A stretch of DNA of 64,000 nucleotides, from assembly GCF_009017275.1 (NCBI RefSeq), contig NZ_WBZC01000001.1:1-64000 (forward strand), written 5' to 3'. The stretch comes from Alkaliphilus pronyensis (GTDB lineage: Bacteria > Bacillota > Clostridia > Peptostreptococcales > Natronincolaceae). Under the pieces are notes generated by a model. The model made no database searches. It was not told the DNA's origin and worked only from the letters and a program-made list of their open reading frames with translations. Shown here in pieces: positions 16,578 to 26,146 of the stretch. Both the position numbers and the translations under genes were made by a program. The stretch's first letter is position 1; every line of letters starts with the position of its first letter.

Positions 16578-17006
16578 CTATGCTTTAAAGCTAATATTTA
16601 AGCTGTTGCTTGTTTCAACTAATCCTAAAATCCTTAAATTATAACTAATATCTATATCTCCATGCCTAAAGTCCTCACATATATTGACTTCCAGATTATT
16701 TGTGTAGACCTCCATTTGAAAGTTACCAAATAAAGTATTGTATGGGCTTTTGCATCTCTTGCCCTTTTCGAATACCATAAATGCTTGATTACTACCATAT
16801 CTTTTTAATGAAACCCTATTGTCACCTTCTATTTTTAAGGTGGTGGTAGTTCCCTCCATGCCTGATATCTCTGACTCCCTATATACTATAAAAATACTGT
16901 TACTCTTTTTATATATTACTCCCTCTGTTGTTAGCTGTATTTTGTTTTCTTCACCCTTATCATCTTTTTGTACTCCTGAAACTCTAATCAATAACTCATT
17001 CTTCAT
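16578..17006 (-). CDS. DUF1934 family protein (YwiB-like)
   Basis: 142 aa. It matches the YwiB/DUF1934 calycin-like beta-barrel family: IRVSGVQKD at the start, TEGVIYKKSNSIFIVYRESEISGMEGTTTTLKI in the middle, and a C-terminal ISYNLRILG. No signal peptide. Function is not established for the family. It follows ddl at 20 bp and is probably cotranscribed with it. Confidence 0.8.
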   Translation of the reverse strand: MKNELLIRVSGVQKDDKGEENKIQLTTEGVIYKKSNSIFIVYRESEISGMEGTTTTLKIEGDNRVSLKRYGSNQAFMVFEKGKRCKSPYNTLFGNFQMEVYTNNLEVNICEDFRHGDIDISYNLRILGLVETSNSLNISFKA

Positions 17007-17026
17007 AATATCAACCTTTTCCTATA

Positions 17027-18118
17027 TTAATTTCTTTCGTTAAATCTTTCTATGGCCAAATCAATTAATCTGTTAATTAGCTCTTCATATTTTATGCCAC
17101 TTGCCTCCCACATTTTAGGGTACATGCTTATTTTAGTGAAACCAGGCATTGTGTTTATTTCATTTATTAGTATTCTATTTGTGCTCTTCTCTATAAAAAA
17201 GTCAACCCTAGCTAATCCACTGCAATCTATTAGCCTATATACCTTAATGGCTAAGCTCCTAATTTTTTCTATTGTTTCCTTTGGTAAATCAGCTGGAATA
17301 ATAAACTGGGTCTTACCGTCAAAATACTTGTCTTGATAATCATAAAATTCATGGGAGGGAATTATTTCTGCTGGTAATGAAGCTATTGGTTCATCATTTC
17401 CTAATACTGAGCATTCTATTTCTCTTGCATTTATGTTTTCTTCTATAACAATTTTTCTGTCATACCTTGACGCCTCTTCAATTGCAGCCATTAGTTGCTG
17501 TCTATTTCTAGCTTTGCTTATTCCAACACTAGAACCAAGATTTGCAGGTTTTACAAAGACAGGATACTTTAGCCTTTCTTCTATTGCTTCTAATTCTCTA
17601 ATTGGGCTTTCTTCATACTTTTTTCTGTAAACTACAGTATAGTCTGCTTGAGGTATATCCTCTGCCTTAAACAAAGCTTTTACAACAGCCTTATCCATAG
17701 CAACAGCAGATGCCAATACACCAGCACCCACATAGGGTACATTAATAGTCTCTAGTAAACCTTGTATAGTTCCATCTTCGCCAAAGGGGCCATGTAATAC
17801 TGGAAAAACCACATCAATATCCTCTACAGTGCCACCAAGAGCTATAGAGCCACTGTTTGATTTTTGGGGAATTAAAGATACTGAAGAAGTTTTCTCATCA
17901 TTTAGTAGCATATTCTTAATTCCTTCCCATTCCCCCGATTCTATTTCCTTAACAGTAGAGTTATACCTTTGCCAGTTACCCTCCTTAGTTATAACAACGG
18001 GAATAATATTGTACTTTTCTTTATTAATTGCCCTTAATATTGAAGCTGCTGACATCAAGGAAACCTCATGTTCATGGGATTTACCTCCAAATAATACCAT
18101 TACATTTGTTTTTTTCAT
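17027..18118 (-). CDS. ddl: D-alanine-D-alanine ligase
   Basis: 363 aa from the chosen start. This ATP-grasp enzyme makes D-Ala-D-Ala for peptidoglycan precursors in the cytoplasm. Motifs seen: LFGGKSHEHEVSLMSA at the N-terminus, VLHGPFGEDGTIQG, VKPANLGSSVGISK and the C-terminal metal-binding INEINTMPGFT. An upstream in-frame ATG (18175) exists, but AGGTGAAGG lies just before the ATG at 18118, and the shorter form matches the family. Cotranscribed with the YwiB-like gene. Confidence 0.96.
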   Translation of the reverse strand: MKKTNVMVLFGGKSHEHEVSLMSAASILRAINKEKYNIIPVVITKEGNWQRYNSTVKEIESGEWEGIKNMLLNDEKTSSVSLIPQKSNSGSIALGGTVEDIDVVFPVLHGPFGEDGTIQGLLETINVPYVGAGVLASAVAMDKAVVKALFKAEDIPQADYTVVYRKKYEESPIRELEAIEERLKYPVFVKPANLGSSVGISKARNRQQLMAAIEEASRYDRKIVIEENINAREIECSVLGNDEPIASLPAEIIPSHEFYDYQDKYFDGKTQFIIPADLPKETIEKIRSLAIKVYRLIDCSGLARVDFFIEKSTNRILINEINTMPGFTKISMYPKMWEASGIKYEELINRLIDLAIERFNERN

Positions 18119-18285
18119 TCCTTCACCTACTTTCATTACTATTAATATTCTACCCCTGTTTAAACTATTATTCAACTAATAGATAATTTAAGCCTTCTTC
18201 AATAATAGTTAACAAAAAGATTGATTTATAGTTAAACTTTTAGTATATTAAGGGTAATAATTAAAATTTTGGGAGTGGATGAGTC

Positions 18286-19590
18286 TTGGAATTATTAAGT
18301 GTAGGTGAAAAGATTAAAAAGCTTCGTAGGGACATAGGACTTAAACAGGATGAATTGACGGGAGACCAGATTACCAGAAGTTTAATTAGTATGATAGAAA
18401 GTGGTAAAAGGTCTTTGAGTCCACAAACGGCAACAATAATTGCAAAAAAGCTTAACTATTACTACAAAAACCTAGGAAAAACCATTACACCTGAGTATCT
18501 GCTGGAATCTAAAGAGGAGCAGGTTCAAAAAATAATTCAAGAGCAGTTAGATAGCATTAATCTTCTATTAAAAAGCAAAAAGAATTTAGAGCATAATCAT
18601 ATATACGATATTTTTAATAGGATGACAGAATTAGCTAAAATCTGGTTTTTAAAGAAGGATATATCGAAAATATTATTCCATAAGGGGAATTTTCATTATC
18701 ACATTAAAAAATATAACCTTGCTTTAATGGACTATTTTAGTGCTTTAGAATACATACTTCAGGCAAAGGACTATGAAGATGGGGCTAAAATATATATGGG
18801 TATTGGTAAATGCTATTTGAAAAAAATATTCTTAGAGGAGGCTAAGCTATACTTTAATAAGGCCCAAAGAATTGCTATTGAAAATAACACCAGTAATGCT
18901 GATGAGATTCAGCTGGAGGCTATAATAAATCTTATAATTTGTTATAAAAGCTCCAAGCAATACGATTTAGCCCTTCAACAGCTATATTCCTTTAAGGAGT
19001 TAAAAAATGTTGAGGATGAATATGTAGATGAGGTTTCCTTAATGGAGGCTGATATTTATAGGGATATTGGTAATTTTGAAAAGGCTTTTAAGCTATACGA
19101 CAGGCTTAATAATAAGATTTATGAGCTGTCTCCAGAAAAGAGAGCATATTTATATAGTAGCATGTCAGCTGCATACCGCTTATTAGAAAAAAAAGACCTA
19201 GCCATTGAATATATAAATAAGGCCTATAGTCTTAAGGATGAGATTGAGAATTCACCCCATTTATTCCTATTGGAAATGGCACAGGGCTATAGAAAGCTTA
19301 ATATAACAGAAAAAGCAATTGATATATTAAAGGAGGCCCATTATATAACTAAGCAGCTGTCAGAGGTAGATACAGAGCTTGAGATTTTTCTATGCTATGC
19401 TGATATTTATTATTATCATAAGGAGTATAGGTTAATGGAGGAAAGCTTAGTAAAGGCAGAGGCAATTGTTGATATGGCAGCTGATAAGTCAAGTTATTAT
19501 AGAATATATTCTAGGCTTGCCGCATTATACTGTAGCTTAGATAATAATGATAAAAGCCTATGGTACCTAAATAAGCTATGTAATATGTAA
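18286..19590 (+). CDS. HTH-TPR transcriptional regulator
   Basis: 434 aa. An Xre-type helix-turn-helix (residues 5-65, including LKQDELTGDQITRSLISMIESGKRSLSP) is followed by a long region of tetratricopeptide-like repeats (for example YNLALMDYFSALEYILQ and GAKIYMGIGKCYLKK). This layout is that of RRNPP-type or related TPR regulators that sense peptides or partner proteins. The start is TTG, with GGGAGTGG upstream; a nearby ATG is out of frame. It runs divergently from ddl and converges on spoIIR. Target genes are unknown. Confidence 0.85.
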   Translation: MELLSVGEKIKKLRRDIGLKQDELTGDQITRSLISMIESGKRSLSPQTATIIAKKLNYYYKNLGKTITPEYLLESKEEQVQKIIQEQLDSINLLLKSKKNLEHNHIYDIFNRMTELAKIWFLKKDISKILFHKGNFHYHIKKYNLALMDYFSALEYILQAKDYEDGAKIYMGIGKCYLKKIFLEEAKLYFNKAQRIAIENNTSNADEIQLEAIINLIICYKSSKQYDLALQQLYSFKELKNVEDEYVDEVSLMEADIYRDIGNFEKAFKLYDRLNNKIYELSPEKRAYLYSSMSAAYRLLEKKDLAIEYINKAYSLKDEIENSPHLFLLEMAQGYRKLNITEKAIDILKEAHYITKQLSEVDTELEIFLCYADIYYYHKEYRLMEESLVKAEAIVDMAADKSSYYRIYSRLAALYCSLDNNDKSLWYLNKLCNM

Positions 19591-19616
19591 AAACTCAGGT
19601 TCTTTAGCCTGAGTTT
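19591..19616 (+). terminator. Terminator after the HTH-TPR gene
   Basis: AAACTCAGG pairs with CCTGAGTTT around an 8-nt loop and is followed by CTTT. It lies between the two convergent genes. Confidence 0.75.
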
Positions 19617-19618
19617 CT

Positions 19619-20278
19619 TTACAGCTTTGCCCACTCAAATATCTGGTTTTTAGAGGCCTTAAGCCAATCCCATATCTTAGATCTTAATTGAAGGGGTAAT
19701 TGATTTTCACCCACATCAGACATTACCAACTCATATTCTTCCTCTGTTAAAACCTCTTTAAGCTGACTTTTTGTATCTTCATCAATTAATCCACTTTTAA
19801 CATCTATAAAGCATAGGGGTGGAAACATAACGCACCACCAGTTTTGTCCTTTGCCTTCTCCTATTTCCACCCTTAATGCTTCATAGGTTCCAGCCGCTAA
19901 AACTATATCTCCATACCTTCTTGTTGGAAATTGATGTTTATCAAGACTTACCCTAACCTGGTGCTCTACTTTATTTCTTTTTAGTTCCTTAACTGCTGTT
20001 TCTCTTATGTTTTCAAGATTTTTTGTTATAATACCTCTACTCTCATGAATTGTAGTTGCCCCTTCTAATTCCTCTGCCATTTCCTTAATAATCTGCTCTT
20101 TAACCTTCAGCTTTAATAGTTGATCCTGTGGTGAGTCACTATTGGCAATTACATGGAATCTTATAAGCTTGGTGTTGGCATAATTGGTATTATGGGTTAG
20201 GGTATCTTTTGGGGCGACAAAGTAACCAGTAACCCCTAATACACCAATAATAACCAATATTATTAATTTCTTGAGCAT
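19619..20278 (-). CDS. spoIIR: Stage II sporulation protein R
   Basis: 219 aa. SpoIIR is made in the forespore and secreted towards the mother cell, where it triggers SpoIIGA to process pro-sigma-E. The sequence has an N-terminal membrane/signal segment (LIILVIIGVLGVTGYFV) and the family core RFHVIANSDSPQDQ..LKLKVKEQI, AAGTYEALRVEIGEG and NWWCVMFPPLCF. Length and motifs are complete. ATG with AGGGGGA upstream; a possible sigma-F promoter lies about 40-70 bp upstream. Confidence 0.95.
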   Translation of the reverse strand: MLKKLIILVIIGVLGVTGYFVAPKDTLTHNTNYANTKLIRFHVIANSDSPQDQLLKLKVKEQIIKEMAEELEGATTIHESRGIITKNLENIRETAVKELKRNKVEHQVRVSLDKHQFPTRRYGDIVLAAGTYEALRVEIGEGKGQNWWCVMFPPLCFIDVKSGLIDEDTKSQLKEVLTEEEYELVMSDVGENQLPLQLRSKIWDWLKASKNQIFEWAKL

Positions 20279-20317
20279 TTAAATTCCCCCTGCTTCTCCA
20301 TTAGTTTGTTATATTTT

Positions 20318-20347
20318 CATTATGTACAAGCAGGGGAAAAAATATAC
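20318..20347 (-). promoter_or_regulatory. Candidate sigma-F promoter of spoIIR
   Basis: On the minus strand GTATA and GTACATAATG are separated by 15 nt, a fair fit to the sigma-F pattern (GywTA, 15 nt, GGnnAnAnT). spoIIR is known to be a sigma-F gene in Bacillus, which makes this plausible. Confidence 0.4.
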
Positions 20348-20369
20348 AGTATATTGTGGCTAAGTTTCT

Positions 20370-21536
20370 TTATCTTGATAAGCCTACCCTTCTCATAAAT
20401 ATATCAGTTTCAACCACAACCTCAAGCTCTGTAAATATTTCCTCCCAATCCTTTTCAATATCTCTCCAAACATCAGGCTTATACTTTCTAAAATAATCGC
20501 CAAATTGAAATATATCTATCTGGTAATCCTTCTGAAAAACCTTAATTGCCTCTATAATTAATTTCTGTATATCTTTGCAAATTCCATCTTGAACCTTTTT
20601 TACAAAGCTAGGGTCTAGTACATCCTCCTCTGGATTAAAATATAAGCCGTCTATATCTCCTTCACCTATTACAGATAACACCACCTTAATATTATCCCCC
20701 TCTTTCTCAGCCTCTATATTAGTTTTTATTTCTGTTAAGGTATAGGGAATAATAAGGTCATCCATATTATGATTTAAAGCTGTGGTCATTAGATTATTTG
20801 TAATAATCATATAGGCTAATGACTCCATTTCTCCTATCCAGCCCTCCATCTTATAATCTTTAATAACTGCTGCTCCACCTATTTTAATCTCTTTATCCGA
20901 ATAGACTAATCGAGGAATTAATACATTGCCATTTTTATGGAGTGTAGTAAGTATATCTCCTGCATCTGCTACAGGGGCTCTATTGCTACGTTCCTGTCTT
21001 ATAAACAAGCTACTGATAAATTTTCCAATGTTTTTTTCCAGCTCTGTTTCTATTTCCAGTGCTTCCTTCGCTGTGCCATCTGCAACCGCCATAGAAATTC
21101 TACGGCTTATTAAGGGGTCCTTTTCTATTCTATCCATGGTTTCCCTAAAAAGCATGGGATTTTTTACAAGCTCATCTCCTAAGACCACAGCCTTTAGATG
21201 TCCTAAAAAAAGCTCATTATCTGATCTTGATATCATTTGTCTTTTGGCAGTGAAGCTACTATGGGAAACACTGCTCATGGTGATGTTTGCAATCTCCACC
21301 TCACCACCAGCAGAAATAGGCTTTGATGCCACATAGGTTAGTGAAACAGGTGGTCTAGTGTGTTGTGGCAAATATTTTTTTTCATCCTCAATGTTTTTTT
21401 CCTCCTCCGTTGGCTTGTAAACATCTATGCCTAATGCCATTATAAAGGTTCTATCATCTATTTCTATGCTATCCCAGCACCCAGTTATGGCTATAGAAGT
21501 AATTAATATACATAATAAAAATAGCTTTTTATTCAC
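20370..21536 (-). CDS. Spore germinant receptor subunit C, Ger(x)C lipoprotein
   Basis: 388 aa. The signal peptide ends in a lipobox (ITGC, Cys about residue 20) followed by WDSIEIDDRTFIMALGID, the start typical of GerAC-family proteins. It is anchored in the spore inner membrane and forms a germinant receptor with the two preceding products. It overlaps the gerAB-type gene by 8 bp. Confidence 0.93.
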   Translation of the reverse strand: MNKKLFLLCILITSIAITGCWDSIEIDDRTFIMALGIDVYKPTEEEKNIEDEKKYLPQHTRPPVSLTYVASKPISAGGEVEIANITMSSVSHSSFTAKRQMISRSDNELFLGHLKAVVLGDELVKNPMLFRETMDRIEKDPLISRRISMAVADGTAKEALEIETELEKNIGKFISSLFIRQERSNRAPVADAGDILTTLHKNGNVLIPRLVYSDKEIKIGGAAVIKDYKMEGWIGEMESLAYMIITNNLMTTALNHNMDDLIIPYTLTEIKTNIEAEKEGDNIKVVLSVIGEGDIDGLYFNPEEDVLDPSFVKKVQDGICKDIQKLIIEAIKVFQKDYQIDIFQFGDYFRKYKPDVWRDIEKDWEEIFTELEVVVETDIFMRRVGLSR

Positions 21537-22641
21537 TGGTACTGCCCTCCCTTTTCAATTTCTTTTTTACAAGCATAGCAATTAGAATTAAGGTAGGAAA
21601 TATAAAGGCTACTATGGTTGCAGCATATAATGTAAACATATCCAACAGCATATATGCCTCTGCTAAATTATCTCCAACCAAGGAGACAAAGTAAATTAGT
21701 GGTATTAAAGGGAGTGCCAAGTAGTTAAACTCCTTACCTTTAATTAGATCTGTTAATAATACTACCTTAGCTAATAAAACCGGTGCAATAGACATAAATA
21801 CAATAATTACCCATAATGCCATTACTAGAGCCTCTACATTTTCTATAAATAGCCCAGGAAATTCTATTGTTTTAAATAGGGATAGGGTTGGCCAAATCAA
21901 ATGTGTAATTTGTACTGTGCCAAAGGTTAATATTGTGGCTAAATTTAATATTATGTATAGGAAAAGGATAACTAACACTGCCCCACCTGTATATTTAGTT
22001 AGCTCATTGGTTTTATTTACATAGGTTCCAAATATTAAAACAAACTCGAAGCCTAAGAAGCTAAATAAAACCACAGGTAATGCCTTCACTACATCGGTAA
22101 AGGATATTTGAAAAACTGGTAGTAAATTAGTATAATCACTATTTCCGATTGTTAATGCAACTAAAACTAATGATAAAACTAATATTATAGGTAGTAGCAG
22201 CTCTGCCAGCCTACCTAAGGCTTCTATCCCTTGACGTACAAGATATACAATCACCAGTAATAAGCTTAGTATAATAACCTCCAGTGGGGTTGCAAGTAAG
22301 AGAAACATTTTTACAACCTCTGCTAAAATCCTTACTAAAAAACCATTTAAAATGATAAGAAAAAGCACTAGAAATATAATGTATATATAGGCTACTGGCT
22401 TCGAAAGTGTTGCACTTATTATCTCCATATAGCTTTTACCTGGAAAGGATTTTACTATATAGGCCTGGGCAATTGCAATTAAGGTTATACCTAAACCTCC
22501 AATGATAAGTACAATCCACCAATCGGTGGCAGCCGCTTCAGTTAAGGTTCTAGGTAATGTTAAAATACCCGTCCCAAGCATCATCAAGACTAAAACGTTA
22601 GCAATTTGTGAAGGGGATATTTTGTCGTTGTTGGAAAACAT
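21529..22641 (-). CDS. Spore germinant receptor subunit B (GerAB/endospore permease family)
   Basis: 370 aa, with about ten membrane segments of the APC-transporter-like GerAB family. The start KISPSQIANVLVLMMLGTGILTLPRTLTEAA is characteristic. It is the likely ligand-binding subunit of the receptor. It overlaps the A subunit by one base and the C subunit by 8 bp, so all three are translationally coupled. Confidence 0.93.
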   Translation of the reverse strand: MFSNNDKISPSQIANVLVLMMLGTGILTLPRTLTEAAATDWWIVLIIGGLGITLIAIAQAYIVKSFPGKSYMEIISATLSKPVAYIYIIFLVLFLIILNGFLVRILAEVVKMFLLLATPLEVIILSLLLVIVYLVRQGIEALGRLAELLLPIILVLSLVLVALTIGNSDYTNLLPVFQISFTDVVKALPVVLFSFLGFEFVLIFGTYVNKTNELTKYTGGAVLVILFLYIILNLATILTFGTVQITHLIWPTLSLFKTIEFPGLFIENVEALVMALWVIIVFMSIAPVLLAKVVLLTDLIKGKEFNYLALPLIPLIYFVSLVGDNLAEAYMLLDMFTLYAATIVAFIFPTLILIAMLVKKKLKREGSTSE

Positions 22642-24230
22642 TACTCCTCCTCCTCCTTATATTTTTCTTCTTCCTGTTTATCATCAAGCCGATTTCTTTC
22701 ATTTTTGTTTGCAATCGACTCTCTATTATTCATACTGGGCATTGGGGCTCTAATAACAGTATCCTTAATGTCTCCTATATCCTCAACAAAGGTTACGAAG
22801 GGGTGTAGGTAGGGCATTCCAAAGCTCTTTAAGCCACATAAATGACTTAGTAAAAGTAGCTTAGCTAAAGAAATACCATATAGGCCAAAGGAGCCTGCAG
22901 CAAATATAAAGCCGAACCTTAGCAGCCGAAAACCTATTGCTACATTGTAGCTGGGTATTGCAAAGGATGAAATAGCGGTAACGGCAACAACTATCACCAT
23001 TAGAGGTGAAACTATACCTGCTTCTACAGCCGCCTGACCTATTACCAAGCCTCCAACTATACCTATGGTGGCCCCTATGGGACCAGGTAGTCTTACCCCT
23101 GCTTCCCTTAATAGCTCTATTGTAGTTTCCATAATAAGGGCTTCTACAATAGCTGGAAAGGGTACCCCTTGTCGTGTTGTTGCTATGGATAGGGCAAGCT
23201 TGGTTGGTATCATTTGTGGATGAAAGGAGGTTATTGCCACATATAATGATGGCAATAATAATGAGATTATTGCTGCTAAGTACCTTAGTAATCTTACTGC
23301 AGTAGCTATATTCCAACGCTCATAGTAATCCTCAGCAGACTGTAGCATTGCATTTAGTGTGGTTGGTGCTATTAAGGCAAAGGGACTATTATCTACAAGT
23401 ATAACTATTCTTCCCTCATATAAGGCTGCAACAGCAACATCTGGTCTTTCGGTATTTTGAATTTGAGGAAAGGGTGAAAGCCAATTGTCTTCAATCAATT
23501 GCTCAATATAGCCACTATCTAATATGGCGTCCATATCTATTGTCTTAATTCGCTCTTCTACTTCCTTTAGTATTTTTTTATTGACAATATCCTCTATATA
23601 TATAATGGCCATATCAGTTTTTGATCTGACTCCAACCTGTTGTGCCTTGAGCTTTAGCTTTGGGTCCCGTACTCTTCTTCTTATTAGTGCGGTATTTACC
23701 CTAAAGGTTTCTACAAACCCATCACGAGGTCCACGAATTACTATTTCTGTAACTGGCTCAGAAACACCTCTAGCCTGCCAGCCCTTTGATGCAACTATAA
23801 TAAGCTTGTCATAATTATCTATAAGTAATACTGTATCTCCACTTAAAATACTGGTTACACCTTCATCGATTGTTTCAACTTCCTTCATTTCACTTACTGC
23901 TAGGCTATGATCCTTCAAATGGCTTGCTATCTGCTTTTTAATATCCTCTGGACTAGGTGGTGTCATTCTAACCGTTAGCATTATATTATTGAGTATATAA
24001 TTGTTTAATAGGTTCCTATCTATCATTCCATCGGTGTATATTATGGCGGCCTTTACATTATTCTCTACTCCCACCTCTACCTCTCGATAAACAATATCGT
24101 CACAGTCCTTAAGTATTTCTTTAATGGTTTTTATGTTCATTTCAATGCTCTTATGGGGGGCTTGACCTTCCTCTTGCTTTTTCTCTCCTTTATTGCCTAA
24201 GAGTTTTTTCCATAAACCCATTTTGGTCAC
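22641..24230 (-). CDS. Spore germinant receptor subunit A (GerAA family)
   Basis: 529 aa. A large N-terminal cytoplasmic domain (about 1-290, including TDGMIDRNLLN and IVIRGPRDGFVETFRVNTALIRRR) is followed by about five membrane helices and a short tail. The motifs RRRVRDP and LYEGRIVILVDNSPFALIAPTTL are family hallmarks. It forms the ion-conducting part of the receptor. Preceded by a small membrane protein gene 10 bp upstream. Confidence 0.94.
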   Translation of the reverse strand: MTKMGLWKKLLGNKGEKKQEEGQAPHKSIEMNIKTIKEILKDCDDIVYREVEVGVENNVKAAIIYTDGMIDRNLLNNYILNNIMLTVRMTPPSPEDIKKQIASHLKDHSLAVSEMKEVETIDEGVTSILSGDTVLLIDNYDKLIIVASKGWQARGVSEPVTEIVIRGPRDGFVETFRVNTALIRRRVRDPKLKLKAQQVGVRSKTDMAIIYIEDIVNKKILKEVEERIKTIDMDAILDSGYIEQLIEDNWLSPFPQIQNTERPDVAVAALYEGRIVILVDNSPFALIAPTTLNAMLQSAEDYYERWNIATAVRLLRYLAAIISLLLPSLYVAITSFHPQMIPTKLALSIATTRQGVPFPAIVEALIMETTIELLREAGVRLPGPIGATIGIVGGLVIGQAAVEAGIVSPLMVIVVAVTAISSFAIPSYNVAIGFRLLRFGFIFAAGSFGLYGISLAKLLLLSHLCGLKSFGMPYLHPFVTFVEDIGDIKDTVIRAPMPSMNNRESIANKNERNRLDDKQEEEKYKEEEE

Positions 24231-24239
24231 TCCTTATTA

Positions 24240-24464
24240 TTAAAAAATTGCTAAAACTATATAAACTCCAATACCAACAATAATATAAAAATAACCTAAG
24301 ACATTTGCTATTTTCGCTTCCTTCATAAGCTTTAGCTTTTTTAGCTGCTTGCCATCAAATAGTATTAAAAACAGACCAATTAACACAACAACCCACATCA
24401 TATAGGAGTCATAGGTGCTTTTAAATTCTTCATAAATCATCATTAGGCTTCCATTCAATTTCAT
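24240..24464 (-). CDS. Small membrane protein of the germination operon
   Basis: 74 aa from the ATG at 24464, preceded by AGAGGGTG; an ATG 36 nt further upstream lacks a site. Two hydrophobic helices (MMWVVVLIGLFLILF and VLGYFYIIVGIGVYIVLAIF) are separated by a lysine-rich loop. Small two-helix proteins of this type occur in clostridial ger operons. It resembles an accessory subunit, but no function is known. It lies 10 bp before the A subunit gene and is probably its operon partner. Confidence 0.7.
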   Translation of the reverse strand: MKLNGSLMMIYEEFKSTYDSYMMWVVVLIGLFLILFDGKQLKKLKLMKEAKIANVLGYFYIIVGIGVYIVLAIF

Positions 24465-24548
24465 CACCCTCTTTAATCTAATCCTATATAATTTTCGCAA
24501 ATTCTAGTAATTATATACAAGCAATGAGAAAGATGTAAAAAATAAAAA

Positions 24549-24568
24549 TTCGAGGTAGCACCCTCGAA
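24549..24568 (-). terminator. Terminator downstream of the MobA-like gene
   Basis: TTCGAGG pairs with CCTCGAA around a 6-nt loop and is followed on the minus strand by TTTTTATTTTTT. Confidence 0.75.
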
Positions 24569-24702
24569 TCTATATTCTTTACATCTTTAATTTTTAGTTT
24601 TTAATTCTTCATTTTTAACTTTTAATTTTCTTTTATGGTTTTAATCTTTTCCATTCAACATTCAACATTTACTTTGTTTTTAACTTTTTATTTTCAATTT
24701 GC

Positions 24703-25434
24703 CTATAGATATTCTTCAAATAAAGCTACCTCTTCATAATGGTCTAGGTCACTGCATATTTCTGGATAGGTGCAGATATAAGCAAGTCCATTTATTCTAA
24801 AACGCTTTTTTATTGTTTTTTCTATATCTAAAAGCTTTAGCTGTTTAAATATAAGCTTAATAAGAAAAGCTATGCCTAGTATTCTACACATCTTAAAGGG
24901 ATTCTTACGATTTTTTATTAATGACTCTGTGGTTTTTTCAATGGACTTCATTACAGAGGGCTTAATCATAATGATATTGCCTCCTGTGAAGGCTCCATCC
25001 TTTAAATATACATAGGTTCTTTTCATTTTTGGATAAATTGATTCATATAGACCTTTGTCTACAATGGGATAAAATACATCGATGTTTTTTTCTAAGCCAG
25101 CTTCTATAAATTTGTTTATAATATCAACATTTATTAATGGAAGATCGCAGGTTACGACTAAGACCCTTTCCTCCCCTAAGGAGTTCTTCATTCCATTGTT
25201 AATATTCTTAATTATGGAATCACTGTGGTGAATTATGTTATCCACATCCTTAGCAATTATTGGCTTTAGCTTATCCACCTCTCCCACAACAAATATCTTA
25301 TTAATATGCTCAGATTCCTTTAATGCTTCAATTACAAATTTTATCATCGGTATTCCCTTTAGTGGTAAAAGGGCTTTGTCCTTCATTAAATCATCAGCTT
25401 CAACATCAGTTCCAGCCAATACTATGGCATGCAT
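24703..25434 (-). CDS. MobA-like nucleotidyltransferase
   Basis: 243 aa. An NTP-transferase fold: the N-terminal AIVLAGTDVEADDLMKDKALLPLKGIPMI is a divergent form of the nucleotide-binding LAGG..R..K..L motif, and VTCDLPLI near residue 95 is the metal-binding segment. Proteins of this type join a nucleotide to a cofactor or sugar phosphate. A role in molybdenum cofactor handling is possible given xdhC, but the closest context is ispE and a GntR gene. The C-terminal 80 residues are not recognised. Confidence 0.75.
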   Translation of the reverse strand: MHAIVLAGTDVEADDLMKDKALLPLKGIPMIKFVIEALKESEHINKIFVVGEVDKLKPIIAKDVDNIIHHSDSIIKNINNGMKNSLGEERVLVVTCDLPLINVDIINKFIEAGLEKNIDVFYPIVDKGLYESIYPKMKRTYVYLKDGAFTGGNIIMIKPSVMKSIEKTTESLIKNRKNPFKMCRILGIAFLIKLIFKQLKLLDIEKTIKKRFRINGLAYICTYPEICSDLDHYEEVALFEEYL

Positions 25435-25456
25435 TAACCTTCCTCCCTACCATTTG

Positions 25457-26146
25457 TTAGATGCCTTGATGTCCTTTACCCTTAAGTACAGATTCCATCA
25501 TATGACCACCTGCATTTTCAATGTGCTTAGCAGCTACTTCATATGCCTTTTCTGCATCTCTTTGTGATATTGTCTCTAGTATTGCCTGATGTTCTTCAAC
25601 TAATTCCTTTGCTTTATTATATTCTGAAATGTAGGTAACTCTAAAACGGTAAATCTGCTCCCTTAAGCTTTGGGCTATTTGAACTAGCTTTTCATTTCTG
25701 GCGGAGTTAAAAATTCTATCATGAAACTCTATATCTTTTTCTATCATACCCTCTATATCATCAAGCTGATAGCTTCTTTTAAATTTATATGATATCATTT
25801 CTAGCTGGTCTAACTCTTCGTCTGTCATCCTTTCAGCAGCTAAAGAAGCAGCAAGTCCCTCTAAAACTGCTCTTATCTCAAGTACCTCCATTATATCCTT
25901 TATTGAAACATCAGCAACATATGCACCCTTTCTAGGTACCATAATAACTAATCCTTCTAGCTCTAGCTTTCTTATTGCCTCCCTAACGGGGGTTCTACTT
26001 ACACCTAGCTGTTCTGCCAATTGTATTTCCATCATTCTTTGACCAGGCTCAAGCTTGCCTTCTAGTATTGCTTCCCTTAGATTTTCAAACACAATTTCTC
26101 TTAAGGGCTTAAAACCTTCAATTTTTAAATTTTGTAAATTACTCAT
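25457..26146 (-). CDS. GntR family regulator, FadR subfamily (FCD domain)
   Basis: 229 aa from the third of three consecutive ATG codons, the one 7 nt after GGAGG. A winged helix (residues about 10-75: LEPGQRMMEIQLAEQLGVSRTPVREAIRKLELEGLV) precedes an FCD ligand domain with the metal-site residues E/D..H (DIEFHDRIF) and the terminal HIENAGGHM. The start overlaps the ispE stop (ATGAGTAA), so the two are coupled. The effector is unknown. Confidence 0.88.
   Translation of the reverse strand: MSNLQNLKIEGFKPLREIVFENLREAILEGKLEPGQRMMEIQLAEQLGVSRTPVREAIRKLELEGLVIMVPRKGAYVADVSIKDIMEVLEIRAVLEGLAASLAAERMTDEELDQLEMISYKFKRSYQLDDIEGMIEKDIEFHDRIFNSARNEKLVQIAQSLREQIYRFRVTYISEYNKAKELVEEHQAILETISQRDAEKAYEVAAKHIENAGGHMMESVLKGKGHQGI

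Noticed and set aside
22861-23316. 151-residue frame within the germination A-subunit gene
   Set aside because: Overlaps a clear GerAA gene in another frame and has no support of its own.
24464-24540. Sigma-G promoter of the germination operon
   Set aside because: An AATTATA -10-like element exists, but the nearest GTATA box is 20 nt away, too far for a confident call.
24570-24702. Repeated TTTTAA/TTTTAATT words taken as a repeat array
   Set aside because: Irregular length and spacing with no spacers; ordinary AT-rich low-complexity DNA.
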